This document shows, one piece after another, positions 41,995-51,837 of a DNA stretch of 64,000 bases (its first letter is position 1; the number at the start of each line of letters is the position of its first letter). The stretch is taken from positions 177,228-241,227 of the forward strand of contig NZ_CANLZU010000002.1 in assembly GCF_947495715.1 (NCBI RefSeq), written 5' to 3'. This DNA is from an uncultured Oceanisphaera sp. Lineage in GTDB: Bacteria > Pseudomonadota > Gammaproteobacteria > Enterobacterales > Aeromonadaceae. The notes beneath the pieces were generated by a model that was not told where the DNA came from, searched no databases, and saw only the letters and a program-made list of their open reading frames with translations. Position numbers and translations under genes: made by a program.

Positions 41995-43098
41995 CTAGAC
42001 CGCAGACGCAGTCTGTGATTCGGGCCGGTTGGCCAGCCACTCGGCCAGCTCGTCGGCTTCGCCGCACTTGATGATACGGTCTTCCTTGTCGACCTGATGG
42101 CGGCGATAGATGGGATCGTAATAGCGGCCGAGCAGCTCGGCGATCCACTCCTGATGACCGTCACTGCCAAAACCCTGTTGCTGCTGCTTGATGGCATCGG
42201 TCATCTGTTGTGACAACCGGCGCCAGTCCCGGTCGCCCAGGCGTTTGTACAGCCGCTTTAGGCTGTCTTGCAGGTAGGCTTCCAGCCGTTCCATATCGTC
42301 GTTGAAATGGCCTTGCATCACGTCCACATAATCGTGCTGAATCTGCCGCACCCGTTGCTCGAAGGGGACTTCCAGCAACAGAATGGGTGTGCGCTGCATG
42401 CGCAGGTACAGGCTCTTTGGCAGCGGGCAACGGCCGATCATGGCGCTTTCGTCTTCCACCAGCCAGCTGCCGATGCCGGCCCGGCGTTGCTTGAGCCGGG
42501 CAATGGCCAGCCGGTTTTCGAAGTCGATGGGGGTAGGTTGCGGCTCGCCCCAATGACCGAAGCTGGAGCCGCGATGATGGGCGCAGCCTTCCAGATCCAG
42601 CGCCAGCGGGGTGCGGGCCAGCCAGTCGGTCTTGCCGCTGCCGGTCAGCCCCGACAGTACGAAGCCCGGCTGCTCAAAGCCGGTCTCGATTTCCTGCAGC
42701 AGATGACGGCGCAATGCCTTGTAACCGCCCTCTACACGGGTTACCGGGCGACCGGCGTCCTGCAACCACTGCTGTACCGTCTGGCTGCGCAGGCCGCCGC
42801 GAAAACAGTAGATGACGCCGGTCGGATGCTGTTCCAGCCAGTTGAGCCAGCCCTGCAGCCGTTGCTCGCGCAGCTCACCCGCCACCAGTTGGTGGCCCAG
42901 CTCGATGGCGGCCGCCTGGCCCTGCTGTTTGTAACAGGTGCCGACCCGGGCGCGTTCTTCATCGCTCATCAGCGGCAGGTTGTTCGCATGGGGGAAGGCC
43001 CCCTCGATAAATTCCACCGGGGCACGCAGATCCAGCAGGGGAATGTCGTCGCCCAGTAGCCGGTCGTAATCGGTGGTCAGTTCACTCACGTCACTCAC
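41995..43098 (-). CDS. mnmH: tRNA 2-selenouridine synthase
   Basis: This 367-residue enzyme replaces sulfur by selenium in 2-thiouridine at the wobble base of tRNA Glu, Gln and Lys, using selenophosphate. The N-terminal rhodanese domain has the catalytic Cys in [17 protein letters not shown] (about residue 97). The C-terminal P-loop domain has [12 protein letters not shown] (about 155). Length matches E. coli YbbB/SelU (364). The start is GTG, overlapping the selD stop by four bases, so it is coupled to its selenium donor. Confidence 0.95.
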   Translation of the reverse strand: MSDVSELTTDYDRLLGDDIPLLDLRAPVEFIEGAFPHANNLPLMSDEERARVGTCYKQQGQAAAIELGHQLVAGELREQRLQGWLNWLEQHPTGVIYCFRGGLRSQTVQQWLQDAGRPVTRVEGGYKALRRHLLQEIETGFEQPGFVLSGLTGSGKTDWLARTPLALDLEGCAHHRGSSFGHWGEPQPTPIDFENRLAIARLKQRRAGIGSWLVEDESAMIGRCPLPKSLYLRMQRTPILLLEVPFEQRVRQIQHDYVDVMQGHFNDDMERLEAYLQDSLKRLYKRLGDRDWRRLSQQMTDAIKQQQQGFGSDGHQEWIAELLGRYYDPIYRRHQVDKEDRIIKCGEADELAEWLANRPESQTASAV

Positions 43099-44129
43099 CC
43101 AATCACCTCGATACGATGCTCACCGGCGGCGGTCAGCTTGCCGATGGGGGCCAGCTGCAACTGGTGTTGGGCGGCCAGACTCAGGAAGGCGTCAACCGAC
43201 TCGGGGCGTACCGCCACCAGCAGACCGCCGCTGGTCTGCGGGTCGCACAGAATGTGCTGCTGGCGTTGGCTCAGCGGGGCCAGCTTGTGGCCGTAGGCAT
43301 CCAGGTTGCGCAGGGTGCCGCCGGGCACGGCACCGGCCTGCAGGTAGTGATCCACCGCGGGCAGCAGCGGAATGGCATCCATCTGCAGCCGGGCGCTGAC
43401 ATCGGCGCCTTCGCACACTTCCAGCAGGTGGCCCATCAGGCCGAAGCCGGTGACGTCGGTCATGGCGCTCACACCCTCCAGCGTCGCGAAGTCCTGCCCC
43501 GGCTTGTTGAGCTGACACATGACCTCGGCGGCCAGGGTGGCGTGCTCGTCCAGCAGAACGCCTTTCTTCTGGGCGGTGGACAGAATGCCGATGCCGAGCG
43601 GCTTGGTCAGAAACAGCAGGTCGCCGGCGGCGGCGGTGTCGTTGCGCTTGACTTGATCGAGCGCAATCTGGCCGGTGACGGCCAGCCCGAAGATGGGCTC
43701 GGGGGCATCGATGCTGTGGCCACCGGCCAGCGAGATACCGGCGTCATGACAGGCCTGACGGCCGCCGTCGATCACCTGCTGGGCCACTTCCGGCGCCAGC
43801 AGATTGACCGGCCAGCCGAGAATGGCGATGGCGGTGATAGGGGTGCCGCCCATGGCGTAGATGTCGCTGATGGCGTTGGTGGCGGCGATGCGGCCGAAGG
43901 TGAAGGGGTCGTCCACTATCGGCATGAAGAAGTCGGTGGTGGAGATAATGCCCATGCCGTTGCCAATGTCGACCACGGCGGCGTCATCCCGGCTGTCGTT
44001 ACCGACCACCAGACGCGGATCGGTGAAGCGGGGCAGCTGGCTGTGCAGTATGGTGTCGAGCACCTTGGGGGAGATTTTGCAGCCGCAGCCGGCGCCGTGG
44101 CTGTATTGGGTCAGGCGAATAGGTTCCAC
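43095..44129 (-). CDS. selD: selenide, water dikinase
   Basis: This 344-residue enzyme makes selenophosphate from selenide and ATP. The N-terminal motif [11 protein letters not shown] has Cys15 at the position of the catalytic Cys17 of E. coli SelD, so this is the Cys rather than the selenocysteine form. Other family blocks are [50 protein letters not shown] and [11 protein letters not shown]. Start GTG at 44129 has AAGGA upstream. No selA, selB or tRNA-Sec is in the window. Confidence 0.96.
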   Translation of the reverse strand: MEPIRLTQYSHGAGCGCKISPKVLDTILHSQLPRFTDPRLVVGNDSRDDAAVVDIGNGMGIISTTDFFMPIVDDPFTFGRIAATNAISDIYAMGGTPITAIAILGWPVNLLAPEVAQQVIDGGRQACHDAGISLAGGHSIDAPEPIFGLAVTGQIALDQVKRNDTAAAGDLLFLTKPLGIGILSTAQKKGVLLDEHATLAAEVMCQLNKPGQDFATLEGVSAMTDVTGFGLMGHLLEVCEGADVSARLQMDAIPLLPAVDHYLQAGAVPGGTLRNLDAYGHKLAPLSQRQQHILCDPQTSGGLLVAVRPESVDAFLSLAAQHQLQLAPIGKLTAAGEHRIEVIG

Positions 44130-44222
44130 TTGGGCTTCCTTGGAGTCACTAACGGAAAGGCCATATGTTACTCCTAATTACCGCAGGGTGCATCCGGAGC
44201 AAAATAACGGACACCACCTTAT

Positions 44223-44292
44223 GTAGGGTCGAATTTATTCGACCAATGGTCGTGGCACGTAATATAAGGCGGTCGAATAAATTCGACCCTAC
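44223..44292. repeat. inverted repeat, GTAGGGTCGA family, copy 2
   Basis: Two perfect 22-base arms (44223-44244 and 44271-44292) face each other across 26 bases. A half-copy (GTAGGGTCGAACAATG) follows at about 44321. It is related to 7076-7135. It lies between selD and rlmI. Confidence 0.9.
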
Positions 44293-44370
44293 GACACACA
44301 AACAAACAGTGTCTTTATACGTAGGGTCGAACAATGTCATCAAAACACGATTAAGTGCAGGATTGGCTTC

Positions 44371-45564
44371 TTACCAGGCGCGGACGACCAGGCCTTTCAG
44401 GTAGTGACCTTCCGGGTAGGCGGTGCCGATGGGGTGATCGGCGGCCTGATTCAGTCGCTCCAGGATCTGGGCGTCACGGCCCGCGTCCAGGGCGGCGTCG
44501 GCGACGATTTTCTGGAACAGATCCTGAGTCATCAGACCGGAGCAGGAGAAGGTCAGCAAGACGCCACCGGCATTGAGCAGCTGAAAGGCCAGCATGTTGA
44601 TGTCTTTATAACCACGGCAGGCGCCGTTGAGCTGGGCCTTGCTGTCGGCAAACTTGGGCGGGTCCAGCACGATGACGTCGAAACGCTGACCCTGATCCCG
44701 GTATTCGCGCAGCAGCTTGAACACATCGGCCTGTTCGAATTTGGCCCGGCTCAGATCCAGCTGGTTCAGCTCGACGTTCTGTTTCGCCAGCGCCAGTGCC
44801 GACTCGGACATGTCCACGTTCACCACTTCGTTGGCGCCACCCTTGAGCGCATAAACGCCGAAGGTGCCGGTGTAGCTGAAGCAGTTGAGCACCCGCTTGT
44901 GCTCGCAATAACGGGCGGCGATACGACGGTTGTCGCGCTGATCCAGATAAAAGCCGGTCTTGTGACCCTGCTCCACATCGACCAGGATGCGCACGCCGTT
45001 GTTTTCTTCGATGGTGACCGGCTGATCCGGCAGGGTGCCGGCCAGCAGGCCCTTGCGCTCTTTCAGGCCTTCTTTCTTGCGTACCGCCACATCGGAACGC
45101 TCATAAATGCAGGTATCCGGATAAAGCGTGGTCAGCGCCTTGACGATGGCGTTGCGCCAGCGCTCGGCTCCGGTGCTCAGCAGCTGACAGACCACCACGT
45201 TGGCGTAGACATCGATGGTCACGCCGGGCAGGCCGTCGGACTCGGCGGCGCAGAGGCGATAGCCGGTGAGACCCTGCTCGGCAATCATCGGCTGGCGACC
45301 GGCTTTGGCCCGTTCCAGGCGACGCAGAAAAAACGCTTCGTCTATCGTTTCATTTTGATCGAAGGTCCATACCCGGGCCCGGATCTGAGACTGGGGAGAA
45401 TAGAAACCCCGGCCGAGCCACTGGCCTTTCTGGCTCAGGATCTCGACGGTATCACCGGCATTGGGCTGGCCCTGTACCTTGTCGACGGCACGGGAAAACA
45501 CCCAGGGGTGGCGACGAAGAAGGGACTTTTCACGTCCGGCGATAAGGGTAATGGAGGTGGTCAT
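44371..45564 (-). CDS. rlmI: 23S rRNA (cytosine1962-C5)-methyltransferase
   Basis: This 397-residue enzyme methylates C1962 of 23S rRNA with S-adenosylmethionine. It has an N-terminal PUA domain (about 5-80, including [18 protein letters not shown]), a linking domain and a Rossmann methyltransferase domain. The SAM site is [16 protein letters not shown], motif IV is [12 protein letters not shown], and the catalytic Cys lies in LTFSCSGLM. The start at 45564 gives a length equal to E. coli RlmI (396). The open frame extends further upstream, but those codons overlap the acylphosphatase promoter region on the other strand. Confidence 0.94.
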   Translation of the reverse strand: MTTSITLIAGREKSLLRRHPWVFSRAVDKVQGQPNAGDTVEILSQKGQWLGRGFYSPQSQIRARVWTFDQNETIDEAFFLRRLERAKAGRQPMIAEQGLTGYRLCAAESDGLPGVTIDVYANVVVCQLLSTGAERWRNAIVKALTTLYPDTCIYERSDVAVRKKEGLKERKGLLAGTLPDQPVTIEENNGVRILVDVEQGHKTGFYLDQRDNRRIAARYCEHKRVLNCFSYTGTFGVYALKGGANEVVNVDMSESALALAKQNVELNQLDLSRAKFEQADVFKLLREYRDQGQRFDVIVLDPPKFADSKAQLNGACRGYKDINMLAFQLLNAGGVLLTFSCSGLMTQDLFQKIVADAALDAGRDAQILERLNQAADHPIGTAYPEGHYLKGLVVRAW

Positions 45565-45640
45565 AGGCTGGGCTGCTAACAATAAAAGGGCCATAATTCT
45601 AGGGGCGTGCGGGGTAAAACACAAACAGGGAGCGAGCAAG

Positions 45641-45913
45641 ATGACCGAGATAGCAAAAATAATCCGGGTAAGCGGCACGGTACAGGGGGTGAGCTTTCGT
45701 TTTTACACCCAGTGCGAGGCGGAAAAGCTGGGCGTGCGCGGATATGCCCGCAACCTGCCGGATGGCCGGGTAGAGGTACTGGCCGAAGGTGAGGCCGCCA
45801 GGGTGCGGCAACTGGTCAACTGGCTGCGGCAAGGCCCCGACACGGCGGTGGTGAACGGCATCAGCGAAGAAGAGGTGGCCCCAACCGGGCACCACGGCTT
45901 TGAGACCGGATGA
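45641..45913 (+). CDS. acyP: acylphosphatase
   Basis: This 90-residue cytoplasmic enzyme hydrolyses acyl phosphates. Catalytic signatures are [13 protein letters not shown] with the phosphate-binding Arg, and [17 protein letters not shown] with the catalytic Asn. Length is typical (about 90-98). AGGGAG lies 9 bases before the ATG at 45641. It is transcribed divergently from rlmI, with starts 76 bases apart. Confidence 0.93.
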   Translation: MTEIAKIIRVSGTVQGVSFRFYTQCEAEKLGVRGYARNLPDGRVEVLAEGEAARVRQLVNWLRQGPDTAVVNGISEEEVAPTGHHGFETG

Positions 45914-45940
45914 CGGCTTGATCTCGATAGCGACACCCCC

Positions 45941-46100
45941 TCCCAACCTCCCCCTGGCGAAGGCCCGTCGTTATGCCTGTGATGCCGCAGCCAAGGGGGA
46001 GGGGCAGTCTGGCGCCGTTCTGCTCCCTCCCCTTAGCCTGTGTTCGGCAGAATGACAGCGAGGTGCAACGCAAGGGGAGGGTTGGGGAGGGGTTACGGCA
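45941..46100. repeat. pyrimidine/purine-rich repeat, CCCCTCCC family, copy 1
   Basis: Strand-asymmetric blocks such as CCCCCTCCCAACCTCCCCC on the left and AAGGGGAGGGTTGGGGAGGG on the right form a large imperfect inverted repeat. A related copy lies at 51558-51750. It is noncoding. Confidence 0.65.
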
Positions 46101-46116
46101 GGGGCCATACGCATAC

Positions 46117-46141
46117 AAAAAAGCCCGGCAGGGCCGGGCTT
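46117..46141 (-). terminator. intrinsic terminator of the fumarase gene
   Basis: AAGCCCGGC (46121-46129) pairs with GCCGGGCTT (46133-46141). On the minus strand a T-run follows. It lies 32 bases after the fumarase stop. Confidence 0.9.
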
Positions 46142-46173
46142 GGTCGTGATTTATCGGGAAACTATCGAGAAAG

Positions 46174-47694
46174 TCAGACTTTCATCTTTGCATCCAGCTC
46201 TTCAATTCTGGCCTGCCAGATGGCGGGGCCGGCCACGTGGGCGTTGTTGCCTTCGCTGTCGACCGCCACGGTCACCGGCATGTCTTCCACTTCGAATTCG
46301 TAGATGGCTTCCATCCCCAGATCTTCAAACGCCAGCACCTTGGCCTTCTTCACCGCCTTGGCCACCAGGTAGGCGGCGCCGCCCACGGCCATCAGGTAGA
46401 CGGCCTTGTGCTGCTTGATGGAGTCGACGGTCGCCGGGCCACGTTCGGCCTTGCCGACCATGCCCATCAGGCCGGCCTGCTCCAGCATCATGTCGGTGAA
46501 CTTGTCCATGCGGGTAGAGGTAGTGGGGCCGGCGGGGCCGACCGCTTCGTTGCCGATGGCGTCAACCGGACCTACGTAATAGATGAAACGATCCTTGAAA
46601 TCCACCGGCAGGGTTTCACCCTTGCTCAGCATTTCCTGAATACGTTTGTGGGCGGCGTCGCGACCGGTGAGCAGCTTGCCGGACAAAAGCACGGTTTCGC
46701 CCATCTTCCACTCGGCAATGTCGGCGCGGGTCACGGTGTCCAGGTTGACCCGGCACACGTTTTCGCCCACTTCCCAGGTTACTTCCGGCCAGTCCTCCAG
46801 TTTCGGCGGCGTCAGCTCGGCGGGGCCGGAGCCGTCCAGGTGGAAGTGCACGTGACGGGTAGCGGCGCAGTTGGGGATCATTACCACCGGCTTGGAGGCC
46901 GCGTGGGTGGGGGCAGACTTGATCTTGATGTCCACCACGGTGGTGAGACCACCCAGCCCTTGAGCACCGATGCCGAGCTTGTTGGCTTTCTCGAAGATCT
47001 CCAGCCGCAGCTTCTCTTCGGTGGTCTCGGCGCCGCGCTCGATCAGCTCGTGAATGTCGACCGGATCCATCAGCGATTCCTTGGCCAGCACGGCGGCTTT
47101 TTCGGCGGTGCCACCGATGCCGATGCCGAGCATGCCCGGCGGGCACCAGCCGGCGCCCATGGTGGGCAGGGTCTTCAGTACCCACTCGACGATGTCGTCG
47201 GACGGGTTGAGCATCACCATCTTGGACTTGTTCTCGGAGCCGCCGCCCTTGGCGGCAATGGCCACCTCGACCTCGTTACCGGCCACCATGTCGATGTGCA
47301 CCACGGCGGGGGCGTTGTCTTTGGTGTTGATGCGGCGACCGGCGGGGTCGGCCACGATGGAAGCGCGCAGGGGATTATCGGGATTGTTGTAGGCGCGGCG
47401 CACCCCTTCATCCACCATTTCCTGCACCGTCAGATCGCTGTCCCACTGCACCTGCATGCCGATTTTCACGAAACAGGTGACGATGCCGGTGTCCTGGCAC
47501 AGGGGGCGATGGCCTTCGGCGGCCATGCGCGAGTTGATCAGTATCTGGGCGATGGCGTCCTTGGCGGCCTGGCTTTGCTCTTTGAGATAGGCTTTTTCCA
47601 GCGCCTGCACGAAGTCCAGCGGATGGTAATAGGAGATGTATTGCAGCGCGTCGGCAACGGAGTCGATAAAGTCCTGCTTCTTGATAATGCTCAT
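46174..47694 (-). CDS. class I (iron-sulfur) fumarate hydratase
   Basis: This 506-residue TCA-cycle enzyme is of the oxygen-sensitive class I type, with fused alpha and beta domains as in E. coli FumA/FumB. Candidate ligands of the 4Fe-4S cluster are the Cys in RPLCQDTGIVTCF, WCPPGMLGIG and PNCAATRHVHFHLDG. The C-terminal beta domain has VGPAGPTTSTRMDKFT and KAERGPATVDSIKQHKAVY. I cannot tell a FumA role from a FumB role. The promoter region is shared with pabB. Confidence 0.93.
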   Translation of the reverse strand: MSIIKKQDFIDSVADALQYISYYHPLDFVQALEKAYLKEQSQAAKDAIAQILINSRMAAEGHRPLCQDTGIVTCFVKIGMQVQWDSDLTVQEMVDEGVRRAYNNPDNPLRASIVADPAGRRINTKDNAPAVVHIDMVAGNEVEVAIAAKGGGSENKSKMVMLNPSDDIVEWVLKTLPTMGAGWCPPGMLGIGIGGTAEKAAVLAKESLMDPVDIHELIERGAETTEEKLRLEIFEKANKLGIGAQGLGGLTTVVDIKIKSAPTHAASKPVVMIPNCAATRHVHFHLDGSGPAELTPPKLEDWPEVTWEVGENVCRVNLDTVTRADIAEWKMGETVLLSGKLLTGRDAAHKRIQEMLSKGETLPVDFKDRFIYYVGPVDAIGNEAVGPAGPTTSTRMDKFTDMMLEQAGLMGMVGKAERGPATVDSIKQHKAVYLMAVGGAAYLVAKAVKKAKVLAFEDLGMEAIYEFEVEDMPVTVAVDSEGNNAHVAGPAIWQARIEELDAKMKV

Positions 47695-47820
47695 GGCTTC
47701 CTCATGGGTTATCGGTTAGCTCTGTATTGTTATAATCGCCGCTATGATACGCTTGGCGGCCCCCGGCTGGCCAGCCTGAGCGCCGGACGGAATGCCAAAA
47801 CTGTCGAGTGGATTACATTA
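47695..47820. promoter_or_regulatory. divergent fumarase/pabB promoter region
   Basis: 126 bases separate the two divergent starts. TATAAT at 47731-47736 on the plus strand, with a weak TTATCG at 47709-47714 (16-base gap), is a possible pabB promoter. No FNR or ArcA site is obvious. Confidence 0.4.
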
Positions 47821-49197
47821 ATGGGACTGCCTTTACACATTCACAGCCAGCCGTTTTCCGGCTCGGTGCATGATTTCTTTTCTCCTGTCGCCGAACAGCC
47901 CTGGGCCATGCTGCTGGAATCGGCCGCGCCAGGCGGCTCTGATAGCCGTTTTCACATCATCAGCGCCCAGCCAGTGGCCACCCTGGTGACCCGCGGCGAA
48001 ACAACGGTGATCGATCATCCAGCTGGATCTGTGACCTCCACCGAGTCGCCTTTTTCTTTGCTCAAAGCCTGGCAACAGCAGCTGCTGGGCGAGGTGACGC
48101 TGCCCGATTCTTATCAACATCTGCCCTTCGCCGGCGGCGCCCTGGGGCTGTTTTGTTACGATTTGGGCCGCCGGCTGGAGCGACTGCCCAGCCTGGCCAT
48201 CAACGAGCTGGCGACCCCCGACATGGCGGTAGGTCTTTTCGACTGGGCCTGGGTCATCGACCGTGAAGCCGAGCAGGCGCATCTGCTGGTGCTGGGTGAT
48301 GAGGTGGCGCTGGCCACACGACTGAGCTGGTGGCAGACACTGCAGGCGTCAGCATCGGAGCCCTTTCACCTGACCGGAGCCTGGCAGGCCAATCGCACCG
48401 CCGCCGAGTATGAAGAAAGCTTCAACCGGGTACAGCAGTATCTGCAGGCGGGTGACTGCTACCAGATCAACCTCACCATGCGCTTCAACGCCCCTTTCAG
48501 TGGTGATGCCTGGCAGGCCTATCGTCACCTGAGCGAGCACAACCGCGCACCGTTTTCCGCCTTTCTGCAATTGCCCGACAGCCAGGTGCTGAGCCTGTCG
48601 CCGGAGCGTTTTATCGCCCTCGACGGCCGGCGGGTCGAAACCAAGCCGATCAAGGGTACCCGGCCCCGCGGTGCCAGTGAGGCCGAAGACCGGCGGCTGG
48701 CGCAGGATCTGCTGGTGGCGCCGAAAGACAGGGCCGAGAACCTGATGATTGTGGATCTACTGCGCAATGACATCGGTCGGGTTTGTGTGCCGGGCACGGT
48801 CAAGGTGCCGTCGCTGTTTGCCATCGAGTCGTTTCCGGCGGTGCATCATCTGGTGTCGACCATTACCGGCGAGCTGGACTCCATGCTGGACGGCACCGAC
48901 TTGCTGGCGGCCACTTTTCCCGGCGGCTCCATTACCGGCGCACCCAAGGTGCGGGCGATGGAGATCATCGAAGAGCTGGAGCCGCACCGGCGTCACGGCT
49001 ATTGCGGCAGCATCGGTTATCTCAGTGCCCACGGCCGCATGGACACCAGCATCACCATTCGCACTTTGCTGGCCGAGCAGAGCCGGCTGTATTGCTGGGC
49101 CGGTGGCGGGGTAGTGGCCGACTCGCAGGCGGCCGACGAATATCAGGAGCTGTTCGACAAGCTGGGTAAAATTCTGCCGGTGCTGGAAGCCCTGTGA
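47821..49197 (+). CDS. pabB: aminodeoxychorismate synthase component I
   Basis: This 458-residue chorismate-binding enzyme makes 4-amino-4-deoxychorismate for folate synthesis, together with a glutaminase subunit PabA. The N-terminal part resembles the anthranilate synthase I N-domain (GALGLFCYDLGRRLE). The chorismate-binding domain has GDCYQINLTMRF, LSLSPERFIALDG, KPIKGTRPRG, RAENLMIVDLLRNDIGRVC and FPGGSITGAPKVRAMEII. The PIKGT motif with Lys is typical of PabB. Start ATG 47821 fits the family N-terminus. The same frame stays open far upstream only because it runs antisense to the fumarase gene. The end overlaps the Nudix gene by four bases. Confidence 0.95.
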   Translation: MGLPLHIHSQPFSGSVHDFFSPVAEQPWAMLLESAAPGGSDSRFHIISAQPVATLVTRGETTVIDHPAGSVTSTESPFSLLKAWQQQLLGEVTLPDSYQHLPFAGGALGLFCYDLGRRLERLPSLAINELATPDMAVGLFDWAWVIDREAEQAHLLVLGDEVALATRLSWWQTLQASASEPFHLTGAWQANRTAAEYEESFNRVQQYLQAGDCYQINLTMRFNAPFSGDAWQAYRHLSEHNRAPFSAFLQLPDSQVLSLSPERFIALDGRRVETKPIKGTRPRGASEAEDRRLAQDLLVAPKDRAENLMIVDLLRNDIGRVCVPGTVKVPSLFAIESFPAVHHLVSTITGELDSMLDGTDLLAATFPGGSITGAPKVRAMEIIEELEPHRRHGYCGSIGYLSAHGRMDTSITIRTLLAEQSRLYCWAGGGVVADSQAADEYQELFDKLGKILPVLEAL

Positions 49198-49757
49198 CCC
49201 TGAACGAGCTGGAAACCCGCATCAAGCTATTCCAGCCCCGGCCGGATCCGCACCTGCCGGATCACGCCTTTCCGGCGGCGGTGCTGGTGCCCCTGTTGCA
49301 GGCGGAGCAGGGGCTGGAGCTGGTACTGACCCGCCGCAGCCGCCATCTGCGCCAGCACCCGGGGCAAATCAGCTTTCCCGGCGGCCGGGCCGACAGCACC
49401 GATCCCAGCCTGTGGCACACGGCGCTGCGTGAAAGCTTTGAAGAAATCGGGCTGGCGCCGGAGTTGTGCCGCCAGCTGGCGCGATTGCGGGCCCAGCACA
49501 CCATATCGGGTTTTGCATTGACGCCCTTCATCGGGGTGATTGAAGGGCAGCCCGATTTTATTTTGAATCCGGCCGAGGTCGAAGAGTTGTTTAGAGTACC
49601 GCTGGACTATGTGCTGGACCTGCGCCATCACCACCTGTTCAGCCTGCGGCGCCAGGGCCGCTGGCATCGGGTGGTGTTTATACGCTGGAATGGGGTCTGG
49701 ATCTGGGGCATTACCGCCGCGGTGATTCATCAGTTTGCCCGCCAGATCGCCCGCTGA
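49194..49757 (+). CDS. Nudix hydrolase, CoA pyrophosphatase type
   Basis: This 187-residue hydrolase is of the NudL/CoAse branch. The Nudix box region reads FPGGRADSTDPSLWHTALRE followed by SFEEIGL, with the preceding SRHLRQHPGQISFPGG that marks CoA pyrophosphatases (UPF0035 signature). It probably cleaves CoA or its derivatives to 4'-phosphopantetheine and 3',5'-ADP. It starts at GTG 49194, overlapping the pabB stop as GTGA, which is also the layout of pabB-yeaB in E. coli. Confidence 0.92.
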   Translation: MTLNELETRIKLFQPRPDPHLPDHAFPAAVLVPLLQAEQGLELVLTRRSRHLRQHPGQISFPGGRADSTDPSLWHTALRESFEEIGLAPELCRQLARLRAQHTISGFALTPFIGVIEGQPDFILNPAEVEELFRVPLDYVLDLRHHHLFSLRRQGRWHRVVFIRWNGVWIWGITAAVIHQFARQIAR

Positions 49758-49913
49758 CGGGCGATCCTTATCACAAATCCCACCTCCCCGTTTTCGTAAC
49801 TGTTAAAATTTTGTTGGGTTGTCTCTCAAATAATTCTACAATCATTCAATAATAGTTGAGTGGCTCTCGAATTAGAGTCCTGTTAAGCCCCAGTTGTGTT
49901 TTGGAGTGTTCCC

Positions 49914-51296
49914 ATGATCAGCGTGTTCGATATGTTCAGTATTGGCATAGGCCCGTCTTCTTCCCATACCGTTGGCCCCATGCGAGCGGCGCATGCCTTT
50001 GTGCAAACCATGGCCGAGCAGGGTATTCTGACCCGCACCAGCCGGGTTGAAGTAGAGCTGTTTGGCTCGCTGGGCCAGACCGGTATCGGTCACGGCACCG
50101 GCAAGGCGGTGATCCTGGGCCTGGGCGGTTTCGATCCGGAAAGCGTGGACGTAGACATGATTCCGGGCTTTCTGGAGCAGGTGGAGTCCAGCCAGGAAAT
50201 ACTGCTTAACCAGAGCCACCCGGCGGCCTTTCCGCGCAGCGGCGCCATCATCTTTCATCGCCGCAAGACGCTGCCGCTGCACAGTAACGGCATGAGCTGC
50301 CGCGCCTTCGAGGGCGATCAGTTGCTGCATGAGCAGTCCTACTATTCCATCGGCGGCGGTTTTATCGTCAAGGCGGAAGAATTTGCCGACACCAAGGCCA
50401 GTGCCGCGGCCGAGTCCAGCGCCAAACCGGTGCCGTTTCCCTTCAAGAGCGGTGATCAACTGCTGCAATTATGCCGCGAAAACGGCATGTCGATCAGCAG
50501 CCTGATGATGGCCAATGAAAAGGTAAACCGCAGTGAAGAAGAAATTATCGCCGGATTGCGCAAACTGTGGAGCGTGATGAAGGCCTGTGTTTCTCGTGGC
50601 TGCAAAACCGAGGGCATTTTGTCAGGTGGCCTCAAGTTAAGGCGTCGTGCTCCTTCGTTGCTGCGTAAATTAAACAGCGAGTCCTCCTATAACAAGGATC
50701 CATTGAGTGTCATGGAGTGGGTGGATCTATTCGCCATGGCGGTGAACGAAGAAAACGCCGCCGGTGGCCGGGTGGTAACGGCACCCACCAACGGTGCGGC
50801 GGGCATACTGCCGGCGGTGCTGCATTATTATGACAAGTTCGTGCAGCCGGTGGATGACGATGTGCTGGTGCAGTATTTTCTGACCGCCGCCGCCATCGGC
50901 ATTCTGTACAAGGAAAATGCCTCCATCTCCGGCGCCGAAGTGGGCTGTCAGGGCGAGGTGGGTGTGGCCTGCTCCATGGCGGCCGCGGCATTGACTGCCG
51001 TAGTAGGCGGTACCATAGAGCACGTGGAAAACGCCGCCGAAATCGGCATGGAGCACAACCTGGGGCTGACCTGTGACCCGGTCGGTGGTCTGGTGCAGGT
51101 GCCCTGTATCGAACGTAACGCCATGGGCTCGGTCAAGGCCATCAATGCCAGCCGCCTGGCCCTGCGTGGCGACGGCGAGCACAAGGTGTCGCTGGACAAG
51201 GTGATCAAGACCATGCGCGAAACCGGCATGGACATGAAGTCCAAGTACAAGGAAACCGCCCGCGGCGGCCTGGCGGTCAACATCATCGAATGTTGA
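49914..51296 (+). CDS. sdaA: L-serine ammonia-lyase (iron-sulfur type)
   Basis: This 460-residue single-chain bacterial L-serine dehydratase converts serine to pyruvate and ammonia. The start [20 protein letters not shown] and the block GPMRAAHAF are diagnostic. Cluster-ligand Cys are visible in [12 protein letters not shown] and [19 protein letters not shown]. It resembles SdaA/SdaB, and I use sdaA loosely. TTGGAG precedes the ATG. A terminator follows 40 bases after the stop. Confidence 0.94.
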   Translation: MISVFDMFSIGIGPSSSHTVGPMRAAHAFVQTMAEQGILTRTSRVEVELFGSLGQTGIGHGTGKAVILGLGGFDPESVDVDMIPGFLEQVESSQEILLNQSHPAAFPRSGAIIFHRRKTLPLHSNGMSCRAFEGDQLLHEQSYYSIGGGFIVKAEEFADTKASAAAESSAKPVPFPFKSGDQLLQLCRENGMSISSLMMANEKVNRSEEEIIAGLRKLWSVMKACVSRGCKTEGILSGGLKLRRRAPSLLRKLNSESSYNKDPLSVMEWVDLFAMAVNEENAAGGRVVTAPTNGAAGILPAVLHYYDKFVQPVDDDVLVQYFLTAAAIGILYKENASISGAEVGCQGEVGVACSMAAAALTAVVGGTIEHVENAAEIGMEHNLGLTCDPVGGLVQVPCIERNAMGSVKAINASRLALRGDGEHKVSLDKVIKTMRETGMDMKSKYKETARGGLAVNIIEC

Positions 51297-51335
51297 GTTA
51301 AAGCTTTAAGCGGTAAGCTGACAGCTGTAAGTAAC

Positions 51336-51361
51336 AAAAAGCCCGGAGTTCCGGGCTTTTT
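51336..51361. terminator. intrinsic terminator after sdaA
   Basis: AAAAGCCCGG pairs with CCGGGCTTTT across 4 bases, with A- and T-runs on both sides, so it can act in both directions. Confidence 0.93.
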
Positions 51362-51557
51362 ACTGTCTGCAACGAGGTAACACCGCTTGGCAGCCGGGCT
51401 TTTTCGTCATTCCTGCGAAGGCAGGAATCCAGTGACCCAGGCTCGAGTCCGTAGCAAGATGCTGCATGCTCATGAACCCCCGCCTTCGCGGGGGCGATGG
51501 TGGAGAACACCTCACACCATTGCGAAGAGCCGACCCCACGCCTGAATGACCGCCGAA

Positions 51558-51750
51558 CAGCTCCTCCCCCTTGCCTGCGGAGCGGCAGGCATGGCTGCGG
51601 ATTCGCACCAGGGGGAGGCGGGGTGGGGGTGTCACTTTGGCCGAAGCGAGCAAGTTGGCGTATGAGCTAGCACCTGCAGTAACCCCTCCCCAACCCTCCC
51701 CTTGCGTTGCACTTTGCTTGGTTCTGTCGACCCGAGGTCAAGGGGAGGGA
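51558..51750. repeat. pyrimidine/purine-rich repeat, CCCCTCCC family, copy 2
   Basis: Contains CCAGGGGGAGGCGGGG and CCCCTCCCCAACCCTCCCC followed by TTGCGTTGCACTTTG and AAGGGGAGGGAG. It shares these words with 45941-46100 in inverted order. Confidence 0.65.
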
Positions 51751-51787
51751 GCAAACCGGCACAGGTTTTTACCTGTAGGTCACATAC

Positions 51788-51813
51788 AAAAAAGCCCGGC
51801 ATCGCCGGGCTTT
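51788..51813 (-). terminator. intrinsic terminator of metG
   Basis: AAAGCCCGGC (51791-51800) pairs with GCCGGGCTTT (51804-51813). Six T follow on the minus strand. It lies 25 bases after the metG stop. Confidence 0.92.
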
Positions 51814-51837
51814 CTTACCGCTTAAAGCTTACCGCTT

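Larger units (their letters stand above)
51297..51837. other. 541-base intergenic region made of repeats and two terminators
   Basis: From left to right: an AGCTTTAAGCGGTAAGCTGAC repeat fragment (about 51299-51332), the sdaA terminator, a palindromic block with GTCATTCCTGCGAAGGCAGG (about 51407-51505), a pyrimidine/purine-rich repeat (51558-51750), the metG terminator and an inverted fragment of the first repeat (51817-51838). No credible gene. Confidence 0.75.

Noticed and set aside
41727..42197. 156-codon frame on the minus strand
   Set aside because: Half lies over mnmH in another frame and half in a palindrome-rich intergenic region; Ser/Arg-rich shadow composition.
43095..44129. Possible selenocysteine codon in selD
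   Set aside because: The catalytic position is an ordinary Cys codon and there is no in-frame TGA.
43116..44177. 353-codon frame on the plus strand
   Set aside because: Antisense shadow of selD.
46237..47820. Long open frame upstream of and in frame with pabB (about 527 extra codons)
   Set aside because: It runs antisense to the fumarase gene, has His/Gly-rich shadow composition and no family match. The true PabB N-terminus starts at 47821.
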